NCBI GenBank assembly: GCA_031291845.1
Contig: JARLIH010000256.1
Span: 1-64,000 of the forward strand
Direction of reading: 5' to 3'
Source of the DNA: Isosphaeraceae bacterium
GTDB taxonomy: Bacteria; Planctomycetota; Planctomycetia; Isosphaerales; Isosphaeraceae
DNA: 64,000 nucleotides
Position numbers and translations under genes: made by a program. The notes under the pieces are model-generated. The model did no database searches and was not told the DNA's origin. It saw only the letters and a list, made by a program, of their open reading frames with translations. This document shows, piece after piece, positions 42,276-52,200 of this stretch (positions within the stretch are counted from its first letter, which is position 1; the number at the start of each line of letters is the position of its first letter).

Positions 42276-44254
42276 CGAATCGCCCGCGCCTGTGACACCC
42301 GGTTCCAGAGATGCATCGCCGCATAAGCGCGCCAGGGACGCCAGCGTTCCGTCCGCGCGAGCACCGCGGCCGGCGAGAGCGACGGCGCACACTCGGCCAG
42401 GGCGCGGCGGAGCACGAGGTCGCTCGCCGGCCAGGCGTCGGTGTCGCGCAGGGCCCTCAAAGCAAAATACTCCACGGTCCAGGGGCCGATGCCGGGCAGG
42501 GCCAGCAAGGCGGCTTTCGTCCCGTCGGTGCAACCCTTGGACTCGGCGAACGGGATCGACTCCTCCGCGAACGCGCGCGCCACACCCCGTAAGGCGGCGA
42601 CGCGCTGTGACGGCATGCCGATCGCCTCCAGGTCCCCGTCCGCGATGGCCCGAGGCAGCGGGAAGAGGAGCGACGGCTCACCGTCGGGAACCCCTGGGAT
42701 CGGCCGGCCGAGCCGGTTGGCCAGCCGGCCCATGATGGTGGTGGCGGCCTTGACGGTGACTTGCTGGCCGACAATCGTGCGCGCGATCAGCTCGAACGGC
42801 GACCACGCGCCCGGCACCCGCAAGCCCGGGAAGGCCCGTATGGCGGGCGCGAGCCAAGGGTCGGCGCCGAGCACCGCGTGGACCGAGGCAAGGTCGGCGT
42901 CCAGGTCGAACACCGCCCGCACGCGCTCTGCCAGCTCCGGGGCATGCCGCGCGGCGGCCCCTCGGATCGTGACCTCCAGCCGGGACTCCGTCGGGTGGTG
43001 CGAGACGGTCAGCAGCCCGGTGTCACCGGCAACTTCGACTGACCTCATGTACACGCCATCGTAGACCTGCTCGACGCCCGCGGTCGCGCGGCCCTGCAAG
43101 TGGCGGAGGAGCAACAGCCAGTCGAGTGGGGGTGTATACGGCAGGGCGAGCGAGACGGAATCGACAGCAACAGCCAGAGCCCGCTCGCGCCCGAGCAACT
43201 TGGCCTTCCGTTCGACGCCCCAGCGGTAGCCCGAGAGCGATCCGTCCGTGCGGACGACGCGGTGGCATGGGATCGCGACCGCGATCGGGTTCGACGCGCA
43301 CGCACGAGCCACCGCGCGGACCGCCGCGGGCTGCCCGATGCGCTGGGCGATCTCGGTATAGCTCGCGGTCGACCCGGCGGGGATCGCGCGGAGGGCCTCC
43401 CAGACTTGCCGCTGGAACGCGGTGCCCCGGATGTCGAGGGGGAGCTCGACTGACCGCGATGGGGTCTCGACACAGCCGACTACGCGAGCCACAAGCCGAT
43501 CGAAATCGGCGTCGCCGCCGATCAACCGCGCTTTCGGAAAGCGACCCTGAAGGTCGCGCACCAGGTCGTCGGGATCGTCACCGAGCAGGACCGCGCAGAC
43601 GCCCTGGTCGGTGGCGGCGACGAGGATCTTGCCGAGCCAGCACGCGCTGACCGCCACCCGGATCGAAGCCCCTTCTCCGCCGGCACGGAAGGCCGTCGGG
43701 GTCATGCCCAGTAGCTCGGCGGCGGTCGCGTAGAACCGGCCGCTGGACGGAAAGCCCGCGCCGTAGACGGCCTCGGTGACCGTGGCGGTGCGACCGAGTT
43801 CCTCGCGGACCTTCTGGGCCCGCTGCGCGTCGGCATAGGCCTTGGGCGTGACTCCCGTGAGCGCTTTGAAGACGCGATGGAAATGGAAGCGGCTGAGACC
43901 GGCGGACTCGGCCAGAGTCTCGAGGCTGGGCGGCTCCTCCGACGTTTCGATCAGGCGGCACGCCCGCGCCACGGCCGACGCCCGGCGGTCGTCGAGCGCC
44001 CTCTCGTGCGGCCGGCAGCGTTTGCACGGACGGAAGCCCGCGCGCTCGGCCTCGGCACCGCTCGCATGAAAGCGCACGTTCTTCCGCAGCGCACGTCGCG
44101 CGCCGCAGGACGGGCGGCAGTACACGCCGGTCGTCCGCACCGAAAAAACGAACGCACCGTCGGCCGTTCGGTCCCGGCGGACCACGGCGTCCCAGCGCGC
44201 GTCATCGTCCGCAAAGCCGGGCGACGGATGAGGGGTCTTCTTCAAGGCGGTCAT
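42272..44254 (-). CDS. ada-alkA: Ada-Ogt-AlkA triple fusion, alkylation repair
   Basis: The 660-residue fusion has three parts. The Ada zinc/methyl-phosphotriester domain has Cys46, 50, 77 and 80, spaced C-x3-C-x26-C-x2-C exactly as in E. coli Ada, and an AraC helix-turn-helix follows (about 95-190). The O6-methylguanine methyltransferase domain has PCHRV (328-332) with acceptor Cys329. The AlkA glycosylase domain (about 370-660) has the helix-hairpin-helix LPGIGPWTVEYF (585-596) and a catalytic Asp near 611. It removes O6-methyl groups and excises 3-methyladenine, and likely activates its own gene when methylated. In E. coli these are separate genes. The frame is open to 44701, but the family start is the ATG at 44254. 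Confidence 0.93.
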   Translation of the reverse strand: MTALKKTPHPSPGFADDDARWDAVVRRDRTADGAFVFSVRTTGVYCRPSCGARRALRKNVRFHASGAEAERAGFRPCKRCRPHERALDDRRASAVARACRLIETSEEPPSLETLAESAGLSRFHFHRVFKALTGVTPKAYADAQRAQKVREELGRTATVTEAVYGAGFPSSGRFYATAAELLGMTPTAFRAGGEGASIRVAVSACWLGKILVAATDQGVCAVLLGDDPDDLVRDLQGRFPKARLIGGDADFDRLVARVVGCVETPSRSVELPLDIRGTAFQRQVWEALRAIPAGSTASYTEIAQRIGQPAAVRAVARACASNPIAVAIPCHRVVRTDGSLSGYRWGVERKAKLLGRERALAVAVDSVSLALPYTPPLDWLLLLRHLQGRATAGVEQVYDGVYMRSVEVAGDTGLLTVSHHPTESRLEVTIRGAAARHAPELAERVRAVFDLDADLASVHAVLGADPWLAPAIRAFPGLRVPGAWSPFELIARTIVGQQVTVKAATTIMGRLANRLGRPIPGVPDGEPSLLFPLPRAIADGDLEAIGMPSQRVAALRGVARAFAEESIPFAESKGCTDGTKAALLALPGIGPWTVEYFALRALRDTDAWPASDLVLRRALAECAPSLSPAAVLARTERWRPWRAYAAMHLWNRVSQARAIR

Positions 44255-44764
44255 GAGAGAAGGTCCTTCGAGAACGGTTAGCCGGGCTCGGCTCTCACTT
44301 TGAGGATACGAGGACGATGGCTCGAAGACACTCCGATCCTTGCTCTCGAATTCGGAAAACCGTGAAGGATCCCACGATCGGCCGAGCAAACGGATGGACC
44401 GCAGGTCACTCGCGCGGCGCGGCGGCGCAGATGAAACCCGCCCCTGCGGGTCGCCGATCAGAGCAGCGCGCGGACACGATCGACCGGACGTTTCAGGCCG
44501 AGCCGCCGCGCGTCGTCCACGGGAGGTGGGCGTTCTCGCCCCACGTGCTACACGACATGTGAGCGATCGGGCGCGCCTTGACGCGAAATCGCCTGCTTCG
44601 GGCCCGACCGAGCGGTCCCGAAACAGGCGTCGCAGCGCTTCCATAGGAAGTGAAGTGGGCTCAAGCGGGGGGGCGTCAGCGCCGGGACTCGGCCTGACCA
44701 CGAGTCTCCCCCGACGCGCCTCGGACGGAAGGGGTCCGGGGCATGCCGGGCGAATGCACGCCGG
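44255..44764. other. Intergenic stretch, nothing recognised
   Basis: About 500 bp between the alkylation-repair gene start (44254) and the zinc-ribbon gene. It should hold the repair gene's promoter. The open frames here are shadows or upstream extensions without protein-like content. Confidence 0.5.
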
Positions 44765-44938
44765 TCATTCGGCCGGAGGAGCTTCGGGAGTCACGGTCTT
44801 CGGTTTCGGCGGGTCATTCTGCCGCACGGCGCACTGGGGATGAATGCCCGCACGGGAATAGACGGCCTGATGACAAACCGGGCAACGCGCTCGCGTTTGG
44901 GCCGGCTGAATGGGCGTCCGGTAAGATCGCGGGTTCAT
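44765..44938 (-). CDS. 57-residue zinc-ribbon-like peptide
   Basis: The short protein has Cys19 and Cys22 (CPVC), His33 and Cys36 (HPQC), a likely zinc site, and a Pro-rich C-terminus. GGAG lies before the ATG at 44938; the frame extends to 45022 but the extra part looks non-coding. The family is unknown. Confidence 0.6.
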   Translation of the reverse strand: MNPRSYRTPIQPAQTRARCPVCHQAVYSRAGIHPQCAVRQNDPPKPKTVTPEAPPAE

Positions 44939-45018
44939 GGCAAGGCGCTCCGAGGATCGGGAATGGCCGGGTCCGCACGCGCGGCCCGTTGATCGTCGAT
45001 GACCCAGTCGCCCCGCGA

Positions 45019-45408
45019 TCAATAGCGACCGCCACCACCGCCGCCACCGTAACCACCACCACCGCCGCCTCGACCGCCGCGGCTCCCGCCACCGCCGCCG
45101 CCGTAGCCGCCGCCGCCACCGCCGCGGCTGCCGCCGTAACCGCCGCCGCCACCACGTTCCTCACGCGGCTTGGCCTCGTTGACGGTCAGCCGCCGACCGT
45201 TGTGCTCCTGGTCGTTCAAGCCGTTGATTGCTGCTTGCGCCTCAGCGTCCGAGCCCATTTCCACGAAGCCGAACCCCTTGGAGCGGTTCGTGTCCCGGTC
45301 GACAATGATCTGCGCACTCTGGACGGTGCCGAATTCCGAGAACAAGGCCTCCAGGTCTGTCTCGTTCACGGCGTACGTCAGGTTCCCCACGTACAGCTTC
45401 TTGCCCAC
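45019..45408 (-). CDS. RNA-recognition-motif protein with Gly-rich tail
   Basis: The 129-residue protein is a single RRM plus a glycine tail, like bacterial Rbp proteins. RNP2 is LYVGNL (5-10), RNP1 is KGFGFVEM (44-51), and the tail is rich in GGGGYGG and SRGG units. It binds RNA and is often induced by cold. The start is a GTG at 45408, because GGGAG lies before it and VGKKLYVGNL is the usual family opening. The longer upstream frame is not protein-like. It is read in the same direction as the zinc-ribbon gene. Confidence 0.88.
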   Translation of the reverse strand: MGKKLYVGNLTYAVNETDLEALFSEFGTVQSAQIIVDRDTNRSKGFGFVEMGSDAEAQAAINGLNDQEHNGRRLTVNEAKPREERGGGGGYGGSRGGGGGGYGGGGGGSRGGRGGGGGGYGGGGGGGRY

Positions 45409-45752
45409 GATCAAACTCCCTAGTGGGATACGCGACCCGCAGGAAACTTTCAGGGTCGAGGAGAAAGTGGCTCGTCGGGAGCCCACGGCGGGAAAGGCGA
45501 GCAAGGGCCGGAACGTTGAGAGCCAGCGTTTGCCGCTCGGTCGTCAAACCTACCACGCTTGAGCATAGCAAAATCGCCGGCAGGTTGACAGGGTGTGCTC
45601 CCCCCTTGTGGACGATCGCCCGCGGCGGTGGTTCGCGGGGCCGGCGCCCGCCCCTGGTCGGACGTCAGAAACGCGATCGCGAACCCGGGGTTGGCGGCGC
45701 CTGTCCAGCGCAGGATGATGATGATGAAACCGTCGCGAGGAGACCCCATCAC

Positions 45753-46337
45753 GTGGAAGTGAACCCCGTCGTCCTGAGCGGCCGCCTGGTCCGGCTCGAG
45801 CCGCTCTCCCTCGACCACGTGCCCGATCTCGCCGAGGCGGGACGTGATGAGGCGGTCTGGCCGCTGATGCCGTACGGCACGATCACGACCGTCGCGCAAA
45901 TGGCCGGCTTCGTCCGTGAGGCGCTCGCGCAGCCGTCCGACCGCCCGTTCGCCGTCATCCACCGGCCGGACGGGCGGGCCATCGGCAGCACCCGCTACCT
46001 CGACATCCGGCCGCGCCACCGGGGCCTGGAGATCGGCGGCACCTGGTACGCCCCGTCGCACCAGCGGACCGGCGTCAACACCGAGTGTAAGTACTTGCTC
46101 CTGCGCCACGCGTTCGAGGCCCTCGGCTGCATCCGCGTCCAGCTCAAGACCGACCAGCGGAACGAGCGCTCGCAACGGGCGATCGAACGCCTCGGCGCGG
46201 TCCGCGAAGGGGTGCTCCGGAGCCACGTGATCATGCCCGACGGCTACCGGCGGGCGTCCGTCATGTACAGCATCATCGACGAGGAGTGGCCCGGCGTCCG
46301 GGCGCGGCTCGAGCGCTTCTTGGCGAGAGACGCTTAG
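45753..46337 (+). CDS. GNAT-family N-acetyltransferase (RimJ/RimL type)
   Basis: The 194-residue protein follows the RimJ/RimL-like GNAT pattern: LSGRLVRLEPLSLDH at the start, GTWYAPSHQRTGVNTE in the acetyl-CoA-binding core, LKTDQRNERSQRAIERLGAV and LRSHVIMPDG. It would transfer an acetyl group to a protein N-terminus or a small molecule. The start is a GTG at 45753 with GAGGAGA about 10 nt upstream; the open frame before it (from 45423) overlaps the RRM gene's promoter and looks non-coding. Confidence 0.85.
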   Translation: MEVNPVVLSGRLVRLEPLSLDHVPDLAEAGRDEAVWPLMPYGTITTVAQMAGFVREALAQPSDRPFAVIHRPDGRAIGSTRYLDIRPRHRGLEIGGTWYAPSHQRTGVNTECKYLLLRHAFEALGCIRVQLKTDQRNERSQRAIERLGAVREGVLRSHVIMPDGYRRASVMYSIIDEEWPGVRARLERFLARDA

Positions 46338-46512
46338 AGCGGTTTTCGTGAGTGCCGCCAAGAGACGGTAGCCCCGGAGGGGCCGGCGGATCTGGCTGGC
46401 ACGCCCGTCGCAAACTCCGGGCCTGCCATCCGGTCGATCGATCGGGGGTATTCTCTCGCGCGGAGGGCAGGAAGCTGTTGGCAGTTACCTCTCGGCGTCG
46501 AGAGCACGAAGC

Positions 46513-46570
46513 GGCCCCTCCCCCTCACGGTCTCTCCGGAGAGGGAGAGAGAAGGTGAGAAGGAGGGGCC
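46513..46570. terminator. Hairpin between convergent genes
   Basis: GGCCCCTCCCCCTCAC (46513-46528) pairs with GGTGAGAAGGAGGGGCC (46554-46570) with two mismatches, and a smaller GA/CT-rich stem lies inside. It lies between the convergent genes ending at 46337 (+) and 46598 (-), so a shared terminator is plausible. No T-run is visible. Confidence 0.55.
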
Positions 46571-46597
46571 ACGTTCGGAGAACCGGCGATGCCGTGA

Positions 46598-48382
46598 TTA
46601 TCGGGCGAAGGTCAGCCCATTGTCATTCGGGCCGCCGCCGATCAGTTTGAACTGGAAGCCGCCGTCGCCCGCGCCGGCCAGGCGGCCGACGATGGCCAGG
46701 CCGTCGGTGCTGGCCAGCGTCAGCAACCCCGAGCCGGTCGTGTACGTGCCCGAGAACGATTTTGGCGCCCCTTGACCCGTCGTGGTCCACGTGAAGTGGC
46801 CGTCGGGCTGAAGGCGCAGCTCGATCGACGTCCCGCCGGCCCCCTTCGCGTTCCAGCGGCCTGTCAAGTCGGACGGAGGAGGAGTCGCGGGTGTCGCGGG
46901 CGCTGCCGCCGGAGCGGCAGCCGGCGCCCCGGGCGTGGGCGACGCAGTGCCCGTGGTCCCCGATGATGCCGAGAGCTGGGCCAGGAGCTGACGCGAAAGC
47001 TGGTCGTCGGGCTGCAAGTTCACTACCGAGCGCAGCTCGCTCGTCGCGGCATCGGTCTCGCCCATGGTGACGTACAGGTACGCCGCGACGAACCGCGCGG
47101 AGGCCGCATTCGAGTGCGCCGCGCAGTACTGTTCGAGGCGCCGTAACTGGTTCGTAAACGTGTCGACGTCGGGATAGAGCCCGACCAACGTCGCCCAGTT
47201 CCAGCCCGGCCCGGCCGTCAACACCGCGTACAGGGCCGCCGCCGATTCCGAGTACCGGCCCTGCGCGAACAGCGTCAACGCGCGGAACTCGTGCAGGTCG
47301 ACGTCGTTGGGGAGCGCCTGGAGCGCTTCATCCACCTGCCGCTGTGCCGAAGCATAGTCGCCCGCTTTGAACGCGTCGCGCGCTGCGTTGAACTTCGCCG
47401 CCGCCGCATCGACGGCCGACTGATCGGGCGACTGCGTGCTGACCGTGATCGGCTGGGCGTAGTCGAGACCCGCGACTCCCATCGTGTCGACGTAGTAGGG
47501 GTTCGCGTACGAAGAGTAGCCGTACGCGTACGGCCAGCTCCCCAGACCCCACGAGGGGAGACCCCAACCCGCGAGCCCACTGCCGTACCCATAGCCACCG
47601 TAGCCACCCATGCCGTAGCCGCCGTAGCCACCCATGCCGTAGCCGCCATAACCGCCATAACCGCCGAGGAGGCCGTACCCGAGCCCAAAGCCCAGGCCCG
47701 AACCCAGGCCGTAAAGCAGCCCATTGCCAAAGCCGCCGTAACCGTAGCCGCCATAACCACCGTAGCCACCGTAGCCGCCGTAGCCGCGGCCGTAGCCCCC
47801 GTAGCCGCGGCCGTAACCGCCATAGCCACCCCAGTAGCCGCGGTGCCAGTTGCCCAGGCCATTGACGTTGTTAACGTTGTTGATGTTGTTGTTGACGACG
47901 TTGCGGTTGCTGCTGAAGTTGGTGCGACTCCCGCTGAAGTTGTTGATCCGGCCGCTCATCGCCCCCTGGCGCGCCAGACCGAAGTTGCCGTTGAGGTTCC
48001 CGCGGGCGCCCCCAGAGTTGAGGCCCGAGTACCCACGCGCGTAGTTCGCCCCGATGCCGCGGTTCGCCATACCGGTGTAGCCGCGGTAAGCCCCGGAGGG
48101 GGCAGCTCGGAATCCCGTCGCGGCTCCACCGCCGTACGCAGGCGCCCTCATGCCCGAGCCCGCGAAGGAGCGAGGCGCCGCCATTCGGGGAGCCGCCATC
48201 CGGAAACCGCCGCCGCCACCCCGGTAACCACCGCCACCACCCCGGAATCCACCACCGCCACCCCGGAATCCACCACCACCGCCGCCGCCACGACCACCGC
48301 CACCACCGCGCGCCGAGGCCACGACGGGAAACGCCAACACCGCCGCCAGGGCGAGCGCCGCTGCGCCAAGTCGCTTATTCAT
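46598..48382 (-). CDS. Secreted Gly/Tyr-rich TPR protein
   Basis: The 594-residue protein has a clear signal peptide (MNKRLGAAALALAAVLAFPV, cut after ASA) and then a long low-complexity region. Gly-Arg runs come first, then GGYGGYG repeats to about residue 290. A TPR-like part follows (about 320-490: FNAARDAFKAGDYASAQRQV, VDEALQALPNDVDLHEF). A C-terminal beta domain (about 520-594) has the lipocalin-like pattern seen in small ligand or metabolite-testing domains. It is probably exported or cell-envelope associated. Planctomycetes often carry such proteins; their function is unknown. Confidence 0.8.
   Translation of the reverse strand: MNKRLGAAALALAAVLAFPVVASARGGGGGRGGGGGGGFRGGGGGFRGGGGGYRGGGGGFRMAAPRMAAPRSFAGSGMRAPAYGGGAATGFRAAPSGAYRGYTGMANRGIGANYARGYSGLNSGGARGNLNGNFGLARQGAMSGRINNFSGSRTNFSSNRNVVNNNINNVNNVNGLGNWHRGYWGGYGGYGRGYGGYGRGYGGYGGYGGYGGYGYGGFGNGLLYGLGSGLGFGLGYGLLGGYGGYGGYGMGGYGGYGMGGYGGYGYGSGLAGWGLPSWGLGSWPYAYGYSSYANPYYVDTMGVAGLDYAQPITVSTQSPDQSAVDAAAAKFNAARDAFKAGDYASAQRQVDEALQALPNDVDLHEFRALTLFAQGRYSESAAALYAVLTAGPGWNWATLVGLYPDVDTFTNQLRRLEQYCAAHSNAASARFVAAYLYVTMGETDAATSELRSVVNLQPDDQLSRQLLAQLSASSGTTGTASPTPGAPAAAPAAAPATPATPPPSDLTGRWNAKGAGGTSIELRLQPDGHFTWTTTGQGAPKSFSGTYTTGSGLLTLASTDGLAIVGRLAGAGDGGFQFKLIGGGPNDNGLTFAR
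47575..47845 (-). repeat. GGYGG-encoding tandem repeats
   Basis: Imperfect tandem units encode Gly-Gly-Tyr, giving many GGYGGYG copies inside the secreted protein. They are likely prone to slippage, so the copy number may vary between strains. It is not a CRISPR array: the units are short, in frame and without spacers. Confidence 0.75.
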
Positions 48383-49211
48383 GGTTCTTCCTCTGTTGTG
48401 GAGTGCTGTCGGGGCGGGCTTCCACCGATCCGCCTCGGGCCTTTAGGTCGGGGCGAAACCACGACGGAGTCACCAACGGCCTTCCAGCCGCTGGTGAACG
48501 CCCCGGTCCGCTGCCGATCGTCGTCTCGCACGCACGCACGCTCGCGGTCAGCCGCTCCCACGACGGTGGCAAGGGCACCCGCGAGGAACGTCCGCGCGCC
48601 AAACTGCCCTAATGGTTACTACGCTCACGGTGCGGCAACGACCGATATTTCGTTGATGTTTTTATTGAAGCAAACCCCGTACCAAACCAGGAAGGATCGG
48701 ACAGTCCGTCGGGAGACCAACCTGCCACTTGGCGGCGACACGCACGAAGGCTTCGGGGATCCGCCAACCGTCGCGGACATTCCTGGAACACTCGCCGCCC
48801 CGTCCGGGGCCATCAAACCCGAGCAGGCTGATCGCAAATCTTCACAATCTCGATCATCCGTGCGACGGGGCGATCAGAGATGCTTGAATTGCTGGGCTCT
48901 TAAGGCCGTCGGAGAAAAATCATTTCGTTCGGTCCGTGCGTCATCACCTTTCCGCTAAAGAGCGTATTCAAAACGGGTTAGGAATTCGCACCGCGACCCC
49001 GAGACGGCACCGGTGGGAAACTCACGGGAAAATTGCAATTTTCTTCGCCCGTTCGCGCGCCGAATCTGCAACGATATTGGCGGCGCCGATGACAATGATA
49101 CGCCATTGTATGAGCCTCGGGTTGTCTCATGGATGTCCCGCAATCTTAGAACCCGCGATTGCATGATGCGTTTGGTCGTTCAACCGGCAGCCCTCAATCA
49201 GGAGCATTCGC
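48383..49211. other. Divergent intergenic region, no gene
   Basis: About 830 bp between the divergent genes at 48382 (-) and 49212 (+). It should hold both promoters. No protein-like frame was seen; the part from about 48950 to 49150 is more AT-rich than its surroundings. Confidence 0.5.
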
Positions 49212-52200
49212 GTGGCCTCGCCGACCGTGTTGCGACGGAGCCGACTCCTGTCGGAGCTGCAAAAACAGTCTGTGTTCACGGCCTACATGCGACCCGAGCT
49301 GCGCCGGGACCTCGAGGCAGAGGCCGACGACCCTGACATCCCGGAGCGCGACAAGATCGTGCGGCGGGACATGCTCGAGCGCGTCGAGCAACTGCTGGCC
49401 GATCCGGAGCGCGGGCCCGACCTCGTCTCCGAGGGACCGGGGGTCTCCGCGCGTGCGCTGGGCCTGTTCTTCAGCACCGACCTGGTCGTGGTCGTCCCGG
49501 GGTTCCTCGGCAGCGCCCTCAGCGACGTGAGGCCGGGGGGCTTCGGCCTGATCTGGGTCAACCCGAACGTCCTGTTTCGCGACCGGCTCGGCCTGTTGCA
49601 GCTTGCCGCTTACGCAAGCCCGGAGCACGACCTGGACGGCTCCGTGGAGATCGAGGCGACCGGGTTGCTGCCGATCCTTTACGACCTCCTCCGGGCCGAT
49701 CTCGAGCCGCGCCGGTACAGCGTGGCGGTGTTTCCGGTCGACTGGCGCAAGGACCTCGACGCGGCCGCACAGCGGTTGTGCGCGCGGCTGCAAGAAATGG
49801 TCGCCGGGTCGACCAAGCCGATCCACCTCATCGCCCATTCGCAAGGGGCGCTGGTGGCCCGCCGCGGATTGCAGCTCCTGGACCAGGCCGTCGGACGGCA
49901 GGTCGTGCGCGACCGCGTCCGGAGTCTGGTGCTGCTCGGGCCCGCGAACTACGGCTCCTTTTCCGCGGCCTTCGCGCTGGCGGGCAATCACGATCTGATT
50001 CGCCAGCTCAGCCCCTTCGTCGTCGCGCCGACGCAAGGGTTCCAGGCCCTGCTCCAGTCGATGAGCGGCATCTACCAGCTCTTGCCCTGGGACTCCGACC
50101 GCCTGCCCGTGCTGACCGAGCCCGGTCATCAGGTCGGCCGGGTCGACTTCTGGAAGCCGACGATCGACGCCACCCGCCTGAACCGGCTCTTCGGCTGGGG
50201 GAAGCAGATCGATACGTCGTTCTTCAGCGACCGGACGACGGTCATCCTGGGCGACAACTATAGCCCGGGCCGCGCGACGACGGTCGCCGGCGTCGCCTAT
50301 GTGGCCGGAGCACTCCAGGCGACGCACGTCAGCCGGGGCGACGGCACCGTGCCGGACCCCTGCGCGTTCCTCGACGGGGCCGCCACGCTCCGCGCCCGCA
50401 ATACCGAGCACATGAAGCTGCCGACCTATCCGCGCATCCTGCGGGCGGTCCGCGACGTGCTGGCGGGCCGGCCGGTCGCCCAGGACGAGGGGCTGACTCA
50501 GGTCGACCGGATCGACGCCCTCGCCCCGGTCCGGACGCTGGATGCGCCATTGTCGTTTGCGGCGGTCACGTCCGTGGGCGGCCCGGTGCCGGTGCCGGTA
50601 CCGGCGCTCGCCGCGCCGGCCGCGGCACCGCCACCGACCACGCCGGCGCGAGGGCCCGAGGAGGCCCGGAACCTGGTCTCTCGCCCGCCCGCTGCGCGTC
50701 GGCTGCGCGCCTTTGCGTTCGACCCCATGCTCAGCCGCCGGCTCGACTCCAGCACCCTCAACCTGGCGACCCTTTCCATCCCCTGGGAAGAGGGCCTCCA
50801 GCCCGGGCCCGTCGGCGAGTACCTCGAAGTGATCGACGTCGATCCCGGGAGCAGCCTGTTTTACCCCCCGGTCGACCTGAACGACCCGTACCTGCTGGCG
50901 CAGGACGGACGGGCCCCTTCCGAGGGGGACCCGCGGTTCCACCAGCAGATGGTCTACGCCGTCGCGATGACCACGATCCGGACGTTCGAGCTGGCGATCG
51001 GGCGCCGGGTGATCTGGGCTCCGTACATCACGCGCGACGCGCAGGGGCGCCTTCATCATCAGTTCGTGAGGCGGCTGCGCGTCTACCCCCACGCCCTGCG
51101 CGAGGCCAACGCGTACTACAGCCCCCAGAAGAAGGCACTCTTGTTCGGGTACTTCCGGGCGCCGGCGTCGCCGGACGGGATGATTCCCCCCGGCGGGACG
51201 ATCTTCGCCTGCCTCTCGCACGACATCGTCGCGCACGAGACGACGCACGCCCTGCTCGACGGCATGCACCGCTACTTCGACGAGCCAAGCAACCCGGACG
51301 TGCTCGCCTTCCACGAGGCGCTCGCCGACATCGTGGCCCTGCTCCAGCACTTCACGCTGCCGGAGGTGCTCCGCGACCAGATTGCGCGGACGCGCGGCGA
51401 CCTCGCCGGGCAGGAGAGCCTGCTCGGGCAGTTGGCCGTCGAGTTCGGCCGCGCCCGCGGTATGAACGGGGCACTGCGCGACGCCATCGGCGAGTACCGC
51501 GAGCGCGAGGTGGACGGAGAGAAGGAGCAAGTCTGGCACCCCCGCAAGCCGTCGGAGGCCGACTACCAGCGCGCGAGCGAGCCCCACGCGCGGGGCGCCG
51601 TGCTGGTCGCGGCCGTGTTCGACGCGTACCTCGCCATCTACAAACGCCGTGCTGTTCCACTCTTGCGGGTGGCGACCGGCGGCACGGGCGTCCTGCCGGC
51701 GGGTGACCTCCACCCCGAGCTGGTCCGGCTCCTGGCGGACCAGGCGGCCAGGGCCGCCGGCCACGTCCTGCGGATGTGCATCCGGGCACTCGACTACTGC
51801 CCGCCCGTCGACATCACGTTCGGCGAGTACCTCCGGGCGCTCGTCACCGCCGACGCCGACCTCGTGCCCGACGACGACCTGAATTATCGTGTGGCCGTCG
51901 TCACCGCGTTCGCCCGACGCGGGATTTATCCCCCCGACGCGCGCAACCTCTCGGTCGAGACTCTGCTCTGGCAGGCGCCCTCCGACCCCTATTGCCTCAA
52001 GGGGGAACAGTTCGAGGCGATCCGCCACCTGTCGAGCCTGGCCCCGGATCCGACCGACGACCGCGAGACGCTGCACAGCCGGATGCGCGATGACGCCAAG
52101 GTCGTCCATTCACTCCTCCTCTTTGACGGCCTCCCGAACGGCTTCGACCGCTTCCTCGGCGTGAACCTCGGCCGCGACGCCCCCGCGACGATCCCGCGCG

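Noticed and set aside
47575-47845. Possible CRISPR-like array
   Set aside because: The repeats are short in-frame codons of GGY with no spacers; they are part of a coding sequence.
47291-48958. A 555-codon plus-strand frame opposite the Gly/Tyr-rich protein
   Set aside because: It is the mirror of the repeat region and reads as Ala/Val/Thr repeats.
49194-52109. A 971-codon minus-strand frame opposite the lipase-protease gene
   Set aside because: Antisense to a gene with two active sites and a good start; the product is low in structure and rich in Arg, Val and Gly.
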